Of a stretch of DNA of 64,000 nucleotides, positions 25,731 to 38,405 are shown in pieces. Each line of letters opens with the position of its first letter. Within the stretch, counting starts at the first letter, position 1. Source of the DNA: Toxotes chatareus (taxonomy: Eukaryota; Chordata; Actinopteri; Toxotidae); NCBI GenBank assembly GCA_016801885.1, contig CM028901.1, positions 6,036,783 to 6,100,782 on the forward strand, read 5' to 3'. A program made the translations under genes and the position numbers. The notes beneath the pieces are model-generated. The model saw only the letters and a program-made list of their open reading frames with translations, was not told the DNA's origin and did no database searches.

Positions 25731-28014
25731 TGTAAAAGAACAGAAAATAACAATCAGCTCAGGGATAGTGAGTGGATAGTTAGATAAATGTTGGATGAAT
25801 AACAGAAGGAAGGGAGGGTGAGCAGTTTGAAGGGTGGATGAATGGATATATGAATGGATGGCAGGGATGCATGAAAGGAGAGAGAGTAAGGGACAAAATC
25901 AGAGGGTGGGGAGGCAGAGATCAAGATGAGTCCACATCGATGAAAAGAAAAGTCTGAAAAGTGAGAAGATGTGAAATTGAAATAGCTGGATCAAGGAAAC
26001 AGAGAAGGAGAAATATCTCCTGTTCCCTCTGTCTGATCTGTCTGTACAAACTATGGCCAGTGTTGTGTAGTGTAAACTAATGTTGACAGTTGTTTCGAGC
26101 AGCAAAAATCAAACAAAAAGAAAACCCCTTGTTTGAAATGTGTAATCAGTGTATATCAAACAATGTATACATTCCTGCTTTTTAATAATACATCAAGCCA
26201 ATTCATTTCACACACTGTAAGTAGTCTGTTCTTGGCTGTGTTTGTTTTTCATCCAAGCAAATAGAAATAGCCTAATTGCGTGTTCTGTCTGTGCATCTGT
26301 ATTTAATTTGGTTTTAGCTTCAGAATGCGCCATTAACTGGAAAGAAAAAGTGAGACTGAAAACAAGATTTAAGCTGCAAGTTAAAGTCAGTGTTAGCCTC
26401 ATATTTCTTCGGCCTGTTTGAATAGGTAAAAGCTACAACATGTTTGATCATGAGAACTGTTACATCATTAAAACTGTTCACATATGTTTTTTTTTCTTAT
26501 CTGTTTATTGCAATGTTGCAATTTTAAGTCTCAGAAGAGTTCAATAATCTTTTTTTTGTAATATTACAATATGACGTATGTATGTATGTATGTGCGTATT
26601 GATTGTTACAACTTTGCTATTTATAGTTTTGTGGGGGAGTGTGGACAGCCCACAAGTTTCAATATATAAATGAATTATTAAATGGTAGGAAGGATGAGAG
26701 AGAGCACAAGAGAGATGAAGTGTGTATGAGAGATTTTACAGACTGTGTTGAGGTTTAGTCTCTAGCAAACATGTCTGGAATTGATCCAGTTATTCCAGTG
26801 GAGGCTTCTTCAGCCTCTGCAACATCAGTGAGCACAATCTGTCTGCAATTGATCTATCTTTAAACCTGGAATCTAGATATTTTTTTTAAATCCACAAACC
26901 TCTTTCATACTGAAATATTCTGTTTGACATGTATTAGAAAGTCAATGTGTTTTCAAATTGTGATCAGCTGTCAGCAGCAATAGCAAAGAGAGTGAGAGAG
27001 AGAAGGTGGCTGCTACTCAGCACTTCTGAGCATAACGGGATGTCTTCTGACAACAAACTTTGGTTTTCCGCACAATACCCACTCGTAGCAACTGAACCGT
27101 TACTAAACTTTATGGTAATGTTCAAGTACCCATAGCACTTGATTAAAGTTAGGGAAAGATTCTTTAAAGCACCAGACAGAGGTATAAAGTAAGTTATATA
27201 AGTTTGAATGCGTTTTTTGTGGACAGAATTCTTGAAATCTTAAAAACTGACAGAAAAAGATGGAATTAGGATAGTTTATGTTATGTTATTGTATTTTGTG
27301 CTTAGGGTTAGGGGTTAGGGGGTTCCATTTAATTATGTTACGTGTTGTAACTTATATGAAGTTTGTTAAATGTACAGTGTGTCTACACCAGTCGCACCAA
27401 GGAAAATGTTATATATTGATATATATTGAAAAGTAGATGGTATCAGTTTTACTTTTTTTTCTGACTAAGTAAAAGAAAAAGAGCTGAAGGAAACGCACAG
27501 ACACACACACACTGACACACTGGTCCCTTGGCTTGACATAATAGCTGATATGCTGGGTCACGTTCAGAAGACACTGTGAGTGTGTTTGTGTGTGTGTCTG
27601 TGAGAACAAGTAGAGGACATGCAGCCTGGAGCAATGAATTCCAATAGCTTGGTGCCCCAAGGATACACACATACACACTTCTGAAACCACACATACACAT
27701 TAATTCAAACCATCAGACCAACATGCAGCTTGTATACAGCTGGAAACTAAGCAATGTTTTATTCAGAACAATACAGGAGCCTAAAGAAAATGCTAATGAA
27801 GAACTTTGAGATTTCTCACATCCTGCGTACTCAGAGATGGATTGATTTGTTTTGTGAGTTTGTAAGAAGGTATGTTTTTGTGTGTAAGTTTTTGCATTGC
27901 ATAATTCAAAACGGAGCCTGAAACACACATAAAGCCGAATTCTCATTGAGGGCTTCAGAACAAATATGAATCCATAACATTGGTCAGAAGGGCTTTTTGT
28001 GTTGTTGGTTTTCT

Positions 28015-28100
28015 TGGACTGGTCGAGGTTAAGTGCTTTGCTCGTGGATGGTTAGATGCTGGGGAAACCGGCTTAACCTCTCCGACCATGAGCAAAGATT
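28015..28100 (+). repeat. Decayed copy of a common teleost intronic repeat
   Basis: GAGGTTAAGTGCTTTGCTC followed by GATGCTGGGGAAACCGG resembles the fish repeat that runs 'ttaagtgccttgctcaagg ... gggggaaccggg ... gaacc'. Recognition is from memory and the copy is strongly diverged. The block also holds two interleaved complementary pairs (28021-28033 with 28072-28087, and 28036-28047 with 28086-28097). Confidence 0.35.
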
Positions 28101-28311
28101 ACTATTATTATTCAGACTGGTGTCATCCCTCTTAAATGTGAAAACACCATGATAAACAGTAATAATTTGTGTGTTTATCATTAACATATACACTCACTAA
28201 ATACTCTATTTCTTATAACTTATAGTAGAAGAGACAAATGGAGGAAGAAATGTGCAAAAAGAAAGATAAACAGCAAGGTTACAGTTGAAGTGTATGGTAT
28301 ACTTTAAGTTT

Positions 28312-28360
28312 GCCTGTAATCCAGTGCATGCTGGGATTGGCTCCAACCCACTACAGCCCA
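28312..28360 (+). mobile_element. V-SINE-like 3' fragment
   Basis: TGCATGCTGGGATTGGCTCC followed by AACCCACTACAGCCC matches the conserved tail segment of fish V-SINEs ('gctgggataggctccagcccccc'). The tRNA-like head and central domain are not recognisable, so this is a truncated, old copy. The call rests on one conserved segment. Confidence 0.45.
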
Positions 28361-28399
28361 TGTATTATTTGGTTAAACTGTTCCTGTTGTCTGGCAGTA

Positions 28400-28620
28400 T
28401 GTTTGTACACCTCTGTCTTTTTTTGAGAGGACAATTTAAGTCAGTTTAAGGGTTAAGAGTTGGTTTTAAAGTTGAGCTCATTATTGAGATGATGTCAGGC
28501 TCAAGGATGAGGTTAGACCTGTAGGTGTGGTTCTTGAGATCTTGATTGCTGGCTTGGGACTGTATTTGTGAGGGTCCTCACAAGTATTAAGAATTACAAT
28601 AGTGAGTGTGCGCACAATAG
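28400..28620 (+). repeat. Diverged teleost 'ggttaag' interspersed repeat
   Basis: The order of motifs is: ACACCTCTGTCT, GAGAGGACAATTT, GTTTAAGGGTTAAGAGTTGG, GATGAGGTTAGACCTGTAGG, then GTGAGGGTCCTCACAAGTAT. This matches the layout of a common fish intronic repeat in which GTGAGGAC and GTCCTCAC flank a GGTTAGGGTTAAG-rich middle. The match is recalled, not searched. Confidence 0.5.
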
Positions 28621-31600
28621 TGAGTGTTGCGCAAGATCATAAAAGTACCTCGAACATACTTGACCCCATGATTTCCTTTCCAGCTTCTAGACATTTACGT
28701 ATGAATTATTAATAGTCTGATTCAAAGTGTACAACCAGGGGAGTATTATAATAGGGAGTATTGTAATATTTAAATTTTCTATTTTAACGCTGTTACGCAC
28801 ACTCTTTTATTCACACGCACACACCGAGAGTTTAAATTCCAAGCAAAACTGACATTGATTCTCATTGTCAGGTTGTGATCTTAGTGTTTTTATTCCAATT
28901 TGCTTGGCCCACAAGCTTGCCTTTAGCAAGGCCTCCAGCTGTGTGCCTTTGATTTGAAGGAGGCATGCTAATAATGCCAAGAGGCCATTTCAGGCAAAGT
29001 GAAATGTTTTTTTTTTTTCTTGCCTGTCAATGACAGGAATTCTTCTTCATTTTTGAAAGCATGATGTCTGTGTCCTACTGCTTCCTCTCACCTGTTACAT
29101 CTTTGCACGTGTGAGTATGTAGATGTGTTTTTATGCTTTTTTTTTTCTCTGAAACAGTAGTGTCTAGAAATGCATACATGTTGAAGAAATTCAAGTGCAA
29201 TTTTAATAGAAATTGAATATTAAAGTTGATATGCAGATACTACATTCATTTAAAGACTTAGATTTGAATGGGAATCTCAAACCAACCACACTTATTTTAT
29301 TTCCCTGTCTGTCCACCATATACCAGATATGTTTAAATAAAAACCCAACACAATAATAGGAAATTATTGCCAAAAACTGTTTGATCTCATATAGGAGGCT
29401 TGTAAAGCTCTCTCTGCCTCTCTGCCATGCTCTGCTTTCTCAGAAAAGTCTGCCACTGATCTCCACTAACATATTTAAGAGCCTTGAGGTTTTTGGTTTT
29501 GACCAATGCAGCACAGCACTTTTTCCCCCTTAAGGGTTTGTCTCTACCGGATGAGAATCAGCCACATTTTTTTAGTCATCGGGTCTGTCTGAACAGAAAC
29601 GCTCTCTCTCTAACAAATGCTGCTGTCTGCACTGGCTCTGTGCAGGCCGGAGATTCAGCTCCATCACTCATGTGTCAATACAACCTGAAGCATTGTTCAA
29701 CTGTAGAAATCTAGTTCTCCTTCTACTTGCATTCATAAACCAAAGGCTCTGGCCTTCATTTATCAATATTCTTATAATTTAATGTTCTTGAATAAAAGTA
29801 TTCAGTAGGCCATGGAGAGGGTGAGTGAGAGAAAGATGGAGGAGGACAGACAGAAGACCTGAGCGAAAACTTGATTGAATGCATATTGGATTGCTTCTGT
29901 ATTGTTTGTCATTTAACACTTAAAATAAAAAATAAAAAAACTTGGTCTTTCCATACAGAAAATCTCAATGTGGGGTATTTTAAGATGGTGGACATCATTT
30001 AAGACCATGAGAGACTCTAATAAGGTAACTGGGACTGCTGGAAACACAGAGATGCTTGAACATAGCTTGGGGTTACAAAAGCTAATAAGGCAACCTTTGT
30101 GATTAGATTCTGTTTAGCACGTTGTTGTTGTTTTTTTTTTTTTGCAATATAATGTTGGTAAGAATTTAAATTAGATACATGTTTTCAGTACCCTATAATT
30201 TCATAACACACCTTCAGATTTCCACAAATACTGTCCCTCTTTGTATGGCTGCTACAAAGAAAGTGAAACTTTAAAGAAGTCTATTACTCATGTTTAATAT
30301 CTTCTGTTTCTATGTCTTCTCCCCCACTCTGCTTCACTCAGTGATAATGGGTTGCTGTACGTACTAAATATTTGAGAAACCCGGCACAGGCTGCACATAG
30401 CGACTTTCCTTGGGGCCAGTAAAATTGCTTCCCTGTCAATAATTCCTGCACATCATGGACTGTTGTGATGTGGAGTTACATCTAAATGTGCTGGCAGTCC
30501 AGCTTTAAACCACCTGTCCCTCTCAGCAATGCTCGGCCATGTTCTACCAAGGCTGTGTATGAGTGGTAGAGCTGCCTGGAGTATTAAAGTCGGTATTTTT
30601 GTCTCTAGTGCTCCAACCCCTGCCCTCCCTCAGGTACTGGCAGGTGTAAGACTGCTTCATTAAGTCAGTGGTGCCTGTTTCAGAGGTTTTCTCTGAAGGC
30701 TTAGCAGGAGGCTACTAGTTTAAAACAGCCAGCTGGCGCAACAGTGATGATGATGCCAGATTATTAATAATCTGCAGCCATCCTCCCTATGACTTCTTGG
30801 AAAGCAGCCACTTCCATTTAATCAGTTTGGAATCCAGTGGCTGTGACAATCCTTGTAGATCTTGTAGTTCTGCAGCCTCACTGGTAAATCAAGCACCGCT
30901 CTGTCCCTCAAACGTTGCAGCTGTTGGTGCTCTACATCTGTCCTTAAAGTGGACATCCTTCCTGAATACTTTACCCCACCTGAACAGGCCTACTTAGTCT
31001 CACGCTTACCTTAAATAGACATGAGGCTCCAGCATTCAATAATTCATTCCAGTGACATATTTGTCCCCAAACCCAAATGCAGTCAACATGCTGCATAGGT
31101 ATGGTACGTTCTGTTTTATCTCGACCTGAAAGACCAAATATCTCACTTCAGTCCAGCTAATTTCTGCATTTTACCCAATAAAGAAATCATAAAAACCTAG
31201 CCAGCTAACTGAGTATATATTGTCCTGAGTAAAAACTGACCCCCAGAAAGGTCTGTTAGCACACTTGTAGAGTACATTTTAAAATCTTGACAAGAGAAAA
31301 GTCACTCCATCAGTCTCAAGCAACATGTCATGCCAGGCCTGTCCAATACTTCTGTAGAGCCTTTTAAAAAGTGTCATGGTAAACTAAGTGAGTAAAAAGT
31401 ACATGTGAAACATGGATTTAACAAACAGATGAAGGGTGCATTGTTACAGATTAATCTACCCAAAAATAAATAGTTGGCACCGTGTGGATCAAATGCAGTA
31501 CAACATATATGTACTGCATATATGCAAGTTATGAAAACAATTTAACATTCGAGAAGGACCAAGCTTAATAATTTCACTTTTGATACTTGCTGATTTCTTG

Positions 31601-33161
31601 TAGCTTTCTGTGAGTAAAACCTTGAATGCCAACCTTTTTTTTCTTGATAGAGTATCCATTGTGGTTTTGAGTAATTTATTGAATGTTATGGATGGTGCTG
31701 TGGAACATTTTCAATGACATGCATCTAGTTTTGTTGGTATTCTGTGCTCTACATAAGAAAAACTGCCTTCTCTGTTCTTCATTGGTTTGCTTAGTGGGTT
31801 CCAAACAGTATCTGTGTAACCATAATTTGGCTACTTTCTATACATTGCTTCAGTCCAAGCTTCAATAAGGATGGTGCCTTGGCGTGGAAGCTAGAGTATT
31901 TGATCACTTTAAGTGAAAGATCTGAATATTTTCTCTGCAACTGTCAATGACTTTTTCACTAGACGCCACCAAGATGTATGTGAAACAACTTCACAAAGTT
32001 GGCACTAGATGTTAGGTCATTTTTCTGTAGTTTGAACAAGCAGTAAGCTTTAGATTTAAACTTTAGGTCTTTGATTTCACACCTGAGGCAGGTCAGATGG
32101 AGACTGCTGGCTAACTGAGAGAAATAAGAGAGAGCTCCCTAGCCAAAACTTTGTCTTTAATTAAGAACAGAGCATGAGAAATAACAAGTCTTGAAGCTGG
32201 AGTGGTTAAATTTAAAATCAGCACCAACACTCTGTGCACTCAGATATCACTGGCAGTTACATTGCTGTTTGTCAGCTGCTTTTAACACCTCCTCTTCTGT
32301 GGCATTATTGTCACAGCCAGCGGCAGGGCGACACATCCTCCATTCCCATCAGAATGTGAGAGGTCATAACCTTGCCTCCTCCCTGCTCCTGACCTAAAAT
32401 GCATCAAATGTACCACTTAAAACAATGTAAAATATCACTACAACCTCCTGTGAAGTGGTGGAGAAACCCCCCTGTAGTTTGTATACCTTTGACCATGAGA
32501 TCAGAGGAGTGTGAAGAGGAGGAAAAGAGACAAAGTGCATTTTTGGCTCCAGCATCATTGGAGACTAATTGACTTCATTCTGCACAGATGTCTTCCCACG
32601 TTAATACAAGAGGTTTTATTGAATGATACCTGGCAAAGTCCGTTATCTGTCATCGTGCCTCGTGTCTGGCTCTGTCTCAGAAGATAAAAGGTAAAACATT
32701 AACTGCAGCAGGAACACCTGACCTTTCAGTAGGAGACTCTCCTCATCCATCTGTCTCTTTCTCTTCAAACCTCTGCTCCATCCCTCACCCCCTCTTGGCT
32801 CCCTCCTTCCAGCATTTCTCATCCATTTTTTCTCCTCGTACATACCCAGTGTGTATCTAATTATACCATTAATCTGTGCACACAATGTTATACTGTTACT
32901 GTCTTTCTTATTTTAAAGTTGTTAGCAATTTCGGACCCAGATCAGTTGCTCCATAGTCATTTTCAGGCCTGGGAAAGCTTCTGGTTACTACTGTAGTTGC
33001 TGAGATTTAATTTCTCTGGTTTCACTATGTGATACTGAAGCTGAGGAGCTATTTTCATTTTTAAACGGATGAAAGGGGCTCTTACTGAGTGGTACATTAT
33101 TGCTCTGCTGACCAGGTATCTATAGGTGTACTTAACATTAACAAGCCTTCTAGCTTTCCAA
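28621..33161. other. Non-coding DNA, nothing recognised
   Basis: AT-rich sequence with T runs at 29007-29018 and 30129-30143. No frame has a domain or credible splice framing, and no further mobile element was recognised. Confidence 0.5.
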
Positions 33162-33330
33162 CTGAGACATCAAAAATTTTCCCCTGCAAGTTTAGCCATA
33201 TTCGATGAGTGTAAGAGCCTGTGTTCAACACTGACAGATTCTCTAAGCGAAACATCAAACACCCCCCCGCACATTTAGCCATATTTGATGAGTGTTAGAG
33301 TCTGCATTCAACGCTGACAGCCTCTCTAAC
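33162..33330. repeat. Two-copy tandem repeat, period about 83-85 bp
   Basis: The first copy (about 33167-33250) and the second (33252-33335) share ACATCAAA, TTTAGCCATATT, GATGAGTGT, AGAG.CTG, TTCAAC.CTGACAG and CTCTCTAA in the same order. They differ by point changes and a small length difference. A partial TTCTAGCTTTCCAACTGAGA just upstream may be the end of an earlier copy. It is either a local tandem duplication or part of a satellite-containing element. Confidence 0.85.
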
Positions 33331-33707
33331 AGGAAACAGCTCTCTGAGATATATGTGTGAACAGGCACAAGGTTTAAAGACAGTTCAGTTTGACAGCTTG
33401 AGTATACAGTATTGTTTCTTACATTTTCTATAATGTATTGTTGCGCATTTTGACATGAAAGCCACCGGTTTTGAAAAACCTTTGATCGTATTTAAAATGC
33501 CGCCTTCACACTCTGTATTTCAAGGTGCAAGCTCTTTTCACAAATATAACAGAGCTTTCCCTTGTTATCTTCTAAGTTTGATTAATATAGAGGGTATACA
33601 ATCACTACCATTCATGAACTTGAACTGAGTGAGCAGGAAGACATTCAGGATCTATCTCAAGGACCATTTGACATGATACATGGTTGTTGATAGACACTCT
33701 GAGCCTT

Positions 33708-33775
33708 TTTCTGTGATCAAACCCGTGACCTTTTGGTAATTGGATGGTATCTCAAACCACTAGGTCAACCTTCCC
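33708..33775 (-). mobile_element. tRNA-derived SINE head, minus strand
   Basis: Read on the minus strand, TGACCTAGTGG (33758-33768) fits an RNA polymerase III A box and GGTTTGATCAC (33711-33723 region) a decayed B box, at a spacing like that of a tRNA gene. The layout matches fish repeats of the form 'gcctagtggttagag ... aggtcacgggttcgaatccc'. It lacks the clean stems of a real tRNA, so a SINE remnant is more likely than a tRNA gene. Confidence 0.5.
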
Positions 33776-34189
33776 ATGTGACCGTAATACTCCCTATCAC
33801 CCTAGATCCTCCATCTTTGCCCTTGATTGTACCTTTGCACAATACTTGATGCAAGGAATAAAACATCAACAGTAGTAGTTTCCTCTCCAGCATCCTATTT
33901 ATTGCACTCTCCATTTCTGAATGTTGCTTTCGTTCCAGTATTTAAACCCTGAATCTGAGGTGAAGATGTTTCTGTTGTGTGCCGGCAGGTGCATTGAATG
34001 GCAGCTTGCACAACAGCACTCAGAATCTTGGCTTTGAGATTAGTTCAGGTATTTGTGAACACTGTAGCACAATGCCTCAAGGCTCCTCATCAGCCTTTCT
34101 CTCAGGAGTGTCCTCAGGAAAAGCTGCGAGTTTCTCGTCTGACATACACAAATCTAAACTTACATAATTACACCTGTTCTCTGATTACA

Positions 34190-34249
<60 letters not shown>

Positions 34250-36299
34250 TCTCTCTCTCTCTAACACACATATGACAACACATGCACACAGAGACTTAAT
34301 CAAGCATTAATTTACAAATGAATGGAAAGGCTTTGATTAAATTTGATTATTATTGTATGTCTAAGAATGTTTTGTTTTATTCATACTACCTCAGAGGTTG
34401 TGAGGTAATTCGATCGATGCTGTGTACTCTGGTATTAGCAGGTTGCTGTCCAACAACAGCACCAAATACTGTGAGCACCTGCCTCTTCTTGTGTCTCACT
34501 GACTTTGCGTCTCTTTTGCCTCGCTGTTCCTGTTCTGTCGATCACAGCCTCGACCACGCCACCACTCTGACACTTCATCTTTTCTGTCTCCCTCTCCAGA
34601 TAATTCTCACAAGTCCCTGACACAGATACAGTAGGTCTTAGTGGAGAACAATTGAATGTGCGCTGTCCTTCACTTGATGATCTCAAGTATCCCGCTCTCT
34701 AACAGTGGAATACACCATCAGCAAAATGTAAAATACATGTGACAGGTGTCAAATCATTGCTCAAGACAATTTTTATCTGAGTTTCAGAGTTTTAGCACAA
34801 GGTACAGTACATATAAGGCAATATATTTCAAATACCAAAATCAGATCCATGGAGGAAATGTTTATAGCACTGCAGAAACAGTAAGGAAAAATGATACTCA
34901 TGGTTTTACTCCAAGGAATAAAATTATGAGAAAATGTGATGTGTGCTGCAGTTGGGGTTTTCTTTACCCTTGGTGAAAACAGCAGTGCTTTGTATGAAGT
35001 ATAGTGAGAGATTGGATAGATTGTTTTGATCTTTTGGGTGCAAATGTCGAGTGAATGTGATTTTTTTTGGTCTGCTGGGAAATCAACTTAATCACAGAGT
35101 CGTATGAAAATATAATAAATAGAAACTTCAAATATAGAATTTAGATTATCGGTATCACATACATTTAAACGTGAGTCAAAACACTGCAGTATCAGCCATT
35201 CTGAAAATATACAAAGAGAGTCACATATCACAAATACAACAAGAGTAGCCTTTGGTATTAGTTACCAATGCTTTGGTTAAGCTGCATTTACACACAAGGT
35301 TCCTTATCGCTGCCTGACATGTGGGTACATTTATGCTGACAATCATGATGTAAGATCTTTGCACACATCAATAGCATCATGGCATCGCTGTAAGCAGCTG
35401 TAAGTCTCTGCATACTGCTCTTTTTATACCCACACTATAGCTGAGTGTGGGGCCACAGTAATCCCTGAACAATGTGTTGTTGATATGAGTTGAGCACATA
35501 TGAAATGTACATGCAAGTGTGTCATCCATTGAATCATTTGTAAAAAGATGACTGAGATGTTAATTTTCTATCCTCTTCCTCCTCATTATAATATGATAAG
35601 CCTGGCATCAGTCATCAACTATCTGTGTGCAAAAAAAAGTATAAGAAACAACAAGTATTCTAACAAGTATTTAACTGCCAGACAAGTCTACTGTATACAA
35701 ATAAGAGAGACAGTAACCCACCCTGCCTAACCCCATTAGTGGCGTAAAGTGAATCTAACACAGCACTCCAGCGTCTAACCTGTACAGTCTGATAGGCATA
35801 CTCCTTCAACACTCACTTTATGAAAAAGTTCTTCCTTATAAATACAGCACGTCTTTGAAAAATCTCATTATTAGGTGTTACAAGAAAGCTAAAAAGACAT
35901 CAGCGAGGAAAGGACATATTGTTAGTGTACAGTAAACCTGTTGTGACATAATCCACACCTGAGCTGTAGGTGCTGTAGTGCTTTCCAGATTTCAGCGGCA
36001 GCTTGTTAACTGTAACCCTGCACCATGGCTGTTGCTAGGTAACTTGTTGTCCTGTGCCTGTTGATCTTGAATGCTGGTCATCTCAACATGGTGATGTTAT
36101 TGAGGGCATTGTTGTGTGATTGGGGCTCGGACGGGTGTAACAGTCTGCTTCCCAGTTTCCCCTGGCCCCTGTTTAGCTCAGCACTTGCTCACGTCCTCAA
36201 AGTCATGTTCTCCTCTTCATCTCCATGTTCTCCCCCTCAGACCTTCTGTTCTTCATCTGCCTGCCAGATGCCCCCAGACTTTCTTCCCTGTCTGCAGAT
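33776..36299. other. Non-coding DNA, nothing else recognised
   Basis: Besides the TC tract this is AT-rich sequence without supported exons. Around 36120-36300 it becomes C- and T-rich (CCCCTGG, CTCCCCCTC) before the repeat that follows. Confidence 0.5.
34193..34262. repeat. (TC)n microsatellite, 70 bases
   Basis: Uninterrupted CT dinucleotides to about 34246, then an ATAG interruption, then six more units. Confidence 0.95.
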
Positions 36300-36420
36300 C
36301 GGGCTGGATATTTAGCTTCATATTTCCAGACATGAGAGTGGCAGGGATCTTCTCATTTAGCTTGTAGCAAGAAAGCAAATAACTGTATTTTCAAAAATGC
36401 CAAACTGCTCCTTTAAGCAG
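36300..36420 (+). repeat. Diverged percomorph interspersed repeat
   Basis: The motif order TAGCTTCATATTT, CAGACATGAGAGTGG, GATCTTCTCATTTAGCTTG, AGCAAGAAAGCAAATAA, AATGCCAAACTGCTCCTTTAA closely follows a repeat I know as very common in spiny-rayed fish ('gtagcttcatattta ... gacatgagagtggtatcg ... ctcggcaagaaagcgaat ... gaactattcctttaa'). I do not know its family name. It is one of the best clues to the host group. Confidence 0.65.
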
Positions 36421-37570
36421 GAGACTTGAGTCATATTTGAATTTATGCATGTTTGCATTGCAGAGGTGTTGTTATTTATTTAAGAAATTCTTAGATCTTT
36501 TAATCCATTAAGATAATTTCAAATATAGATAAATGAAATGATATGAATACTGCAAAACCAATGTCTTTTAATTTTGACTTTAATTTTGATACCACTGAAT
36601 TACATGCACAGTTTTCTGTGTTCCCTGTTTGCCTTGGCGTGATGGACAGACAATCTTGTACTCCACTGTGTTTATCCCTCTCTGGCCTTTGATGATTTTC
36701 TAAGTGTGACCTCATTGCTCACTTCATTAAACTGAAAGCCATAAATTTGACCCTCCTCATCCCAAACACACACACCCTCATGTAGTCTACATACTCGCAC
36801 ATGCACACACTCACAAGCGCTCCTTATTTATCAGGTGTGGCTGGTGACAGCCTCTCGGTTGGTGCTGGATTTACAACCGCAAAACGCCCTGCCTCCTGTG
36901 TGTGTTAGTGTGTGTGTGTGTTTGTGAGTGTGTGTGATTGAGGATGTGTTTGTGTCCTGCTCTGATAGTGGAGAGAGGAAAGAGGTAGTGAAAAGAGGGA
37001 ATGAGATGTAGATAAATAACCGTTTTAGAAGATTCCTCCTTTCCCACAGGCGGTGTGTGAGACTTAAGTAGTGAGAGAGAGACCTAGGGAGAGAAAGGAA
37101 GAGAGAGGGCTAGCAACAGAATGAGAGGGAAATCAGAGCAGGCAGTACAATACTTAGATTCAGTCCATCTCACTCAAAATGGCTGCACACCACAGTCCAT
37201 CACTGCTTTATTAGAGATTACACACAAAACACCTATGACCACACACCCGTGCATGCACGCACACACGCACACATGGTTCTATGGAGTGCAGTAGATTGTG
37301 TCCAAATCACCACTATCTGAAAGAAATGGGTGGCTGGGGGCCACATCCGCTTCACCCCTTAAAAACCAGCCGCCACATCAATATTTCGCTTTAATGTGCA
37401 ATAATACCACCGGCATTGCTCTCAGACTTGTTTGAACAGTTTAGTGCTCCAAAATGTGTTTTCTGTGTCACCGGTGACGAAACATTCCTCTCTTAACAAC
37501 CGAACCACTTACAACAGTGTCAGTGGGTGTAAACAGTAGTATCTGATCATCATTCCTGATACATGAACTT
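36421..37570. other. Non-coding DNA with short TG/AC tracts
   Basis: Short AC and TG tracts occur at 36765-36775, 36899-36935 and 37255-37275, with an AG-rich stretch at 37070-37110. No exon is supported. Confidence 0.5.
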
Positions 37571-37796
37571 GAAAGGCAAAGGGTATTCCCTTTATGATGT
37601 AAAAATATAAAAGGTTTGTCCTTTTTAATAGATTTGCAAAAATTTCTAAAATCCTCTTTTTCCTCTGTCATTATAGGGTGTTGGGTGTAGATTGATGAGG
37701 AAAAAAGGAACTTAAACGATTTTAGCATGAAGCTGCAACATAACAAAATGTTTAAAAAAAAGTGAAGGGGTCTGAATGCTTTCTGAATGCCCTGTA
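37571..37796 (+). mobile_element. Tc1/mariner transposon terminal region, 3' end
   Basis: The segment carries the well-known end of fish Tc1-like elements: ATTTGCAAAAATTTCTAAAA, then GTCATTATAGGGTGTTGGGT, GTAGATTGATGAGGAAAAA, CATAACAAAATG and GTGAAGGGGTCTGAATGCTT ending at CCTGTA, followed by TATA (Tc1 elements insert at TA). The transposase gene and the opposite inverted repeat are not present nearby, so this is a 5'-truncated, immobile remnant. Recognition is from family knowledge; several substitutions show that it is old. Confidence 0.8.
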
Positions 37797-38382
37797 TATA
37801 AGTGTAAAATATATCCAGTACATGCTGTAGGGTGACAGCATATGTGTGTGAAAGGAGAATATATATGTGAAAAGCCCAGACTATAATATGTCCTGCACGG
37901 CCCCTCATACCAAACCATGCCTTTAATTATTCATCGTAAATGTCAAAAAGGCATCTTTACACAGCAGCAGACATCGATTGTGCTCAATTTCTAAAAACGT
38001 TTCTTGTTTTGACACAAGGTTCCTGAATCACAATTGGGAGGTCTGACTTCGGACACCAAAGTCAACTTTTCAGGAATAAAGAAAACTGGGGCCATATTTT
38101 CACCTGCGCTGTGGTCATGGGACTTAACACATAAGGTATTATAATAGCCTTCAACTCAACATGAACACAGTATACAACATGTTGTCAGCATGTCAGAGAA
38201 ACCTCATATCGGCAGTGACTGAATGTTGAACATGCAGGTTTCTGCACGACAGTGACGGTAATGCCATTCCTCCCCTCTTCCTGTTTTCAATCAGATGAAA
38301 TCTGTATCTGTCCTCACAATAACCGAGGGTAACACTCCTCATGTTGTCTGCCATGTGTGAAACTAATCAGAGCCAAAACCTG

Positions 38383-38405
38383 GTGTGTGTGTGTGTGTGT
38401 GTGTG
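38383..38405. repeat. (TG)n microsatellite
   Basis: About 11 TG units. A shorter tract lies at 38648-38664. Confidence 0.9.

Larger units (their letters stand above)
20433..28014. other. Non-coding DNA, little recognised
   Basis: AT-rich sequence with no supported exon. It includes CT-rich patches (21490-21620, 24690-24745), a short GTAT repeat at 26573-26592 and a degenerate GGTTAGGG-like string at 27305-27325. Reading frames here are short and without domains. Confidence 0.5.

Noticed and set aside
27303..27326. TTAGGG-like string, possible interstitial telomere repeat
   Set aside because: There are only about three imperfect units; fish intronic GGTTAGGG repeats give the same pattern.
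37468..37908. Minus-strand 146-codon frame
   Set aside because: It overlaps the Tc1/mariner terminal region, which is non-coding in those elements, and resembles no transposase.
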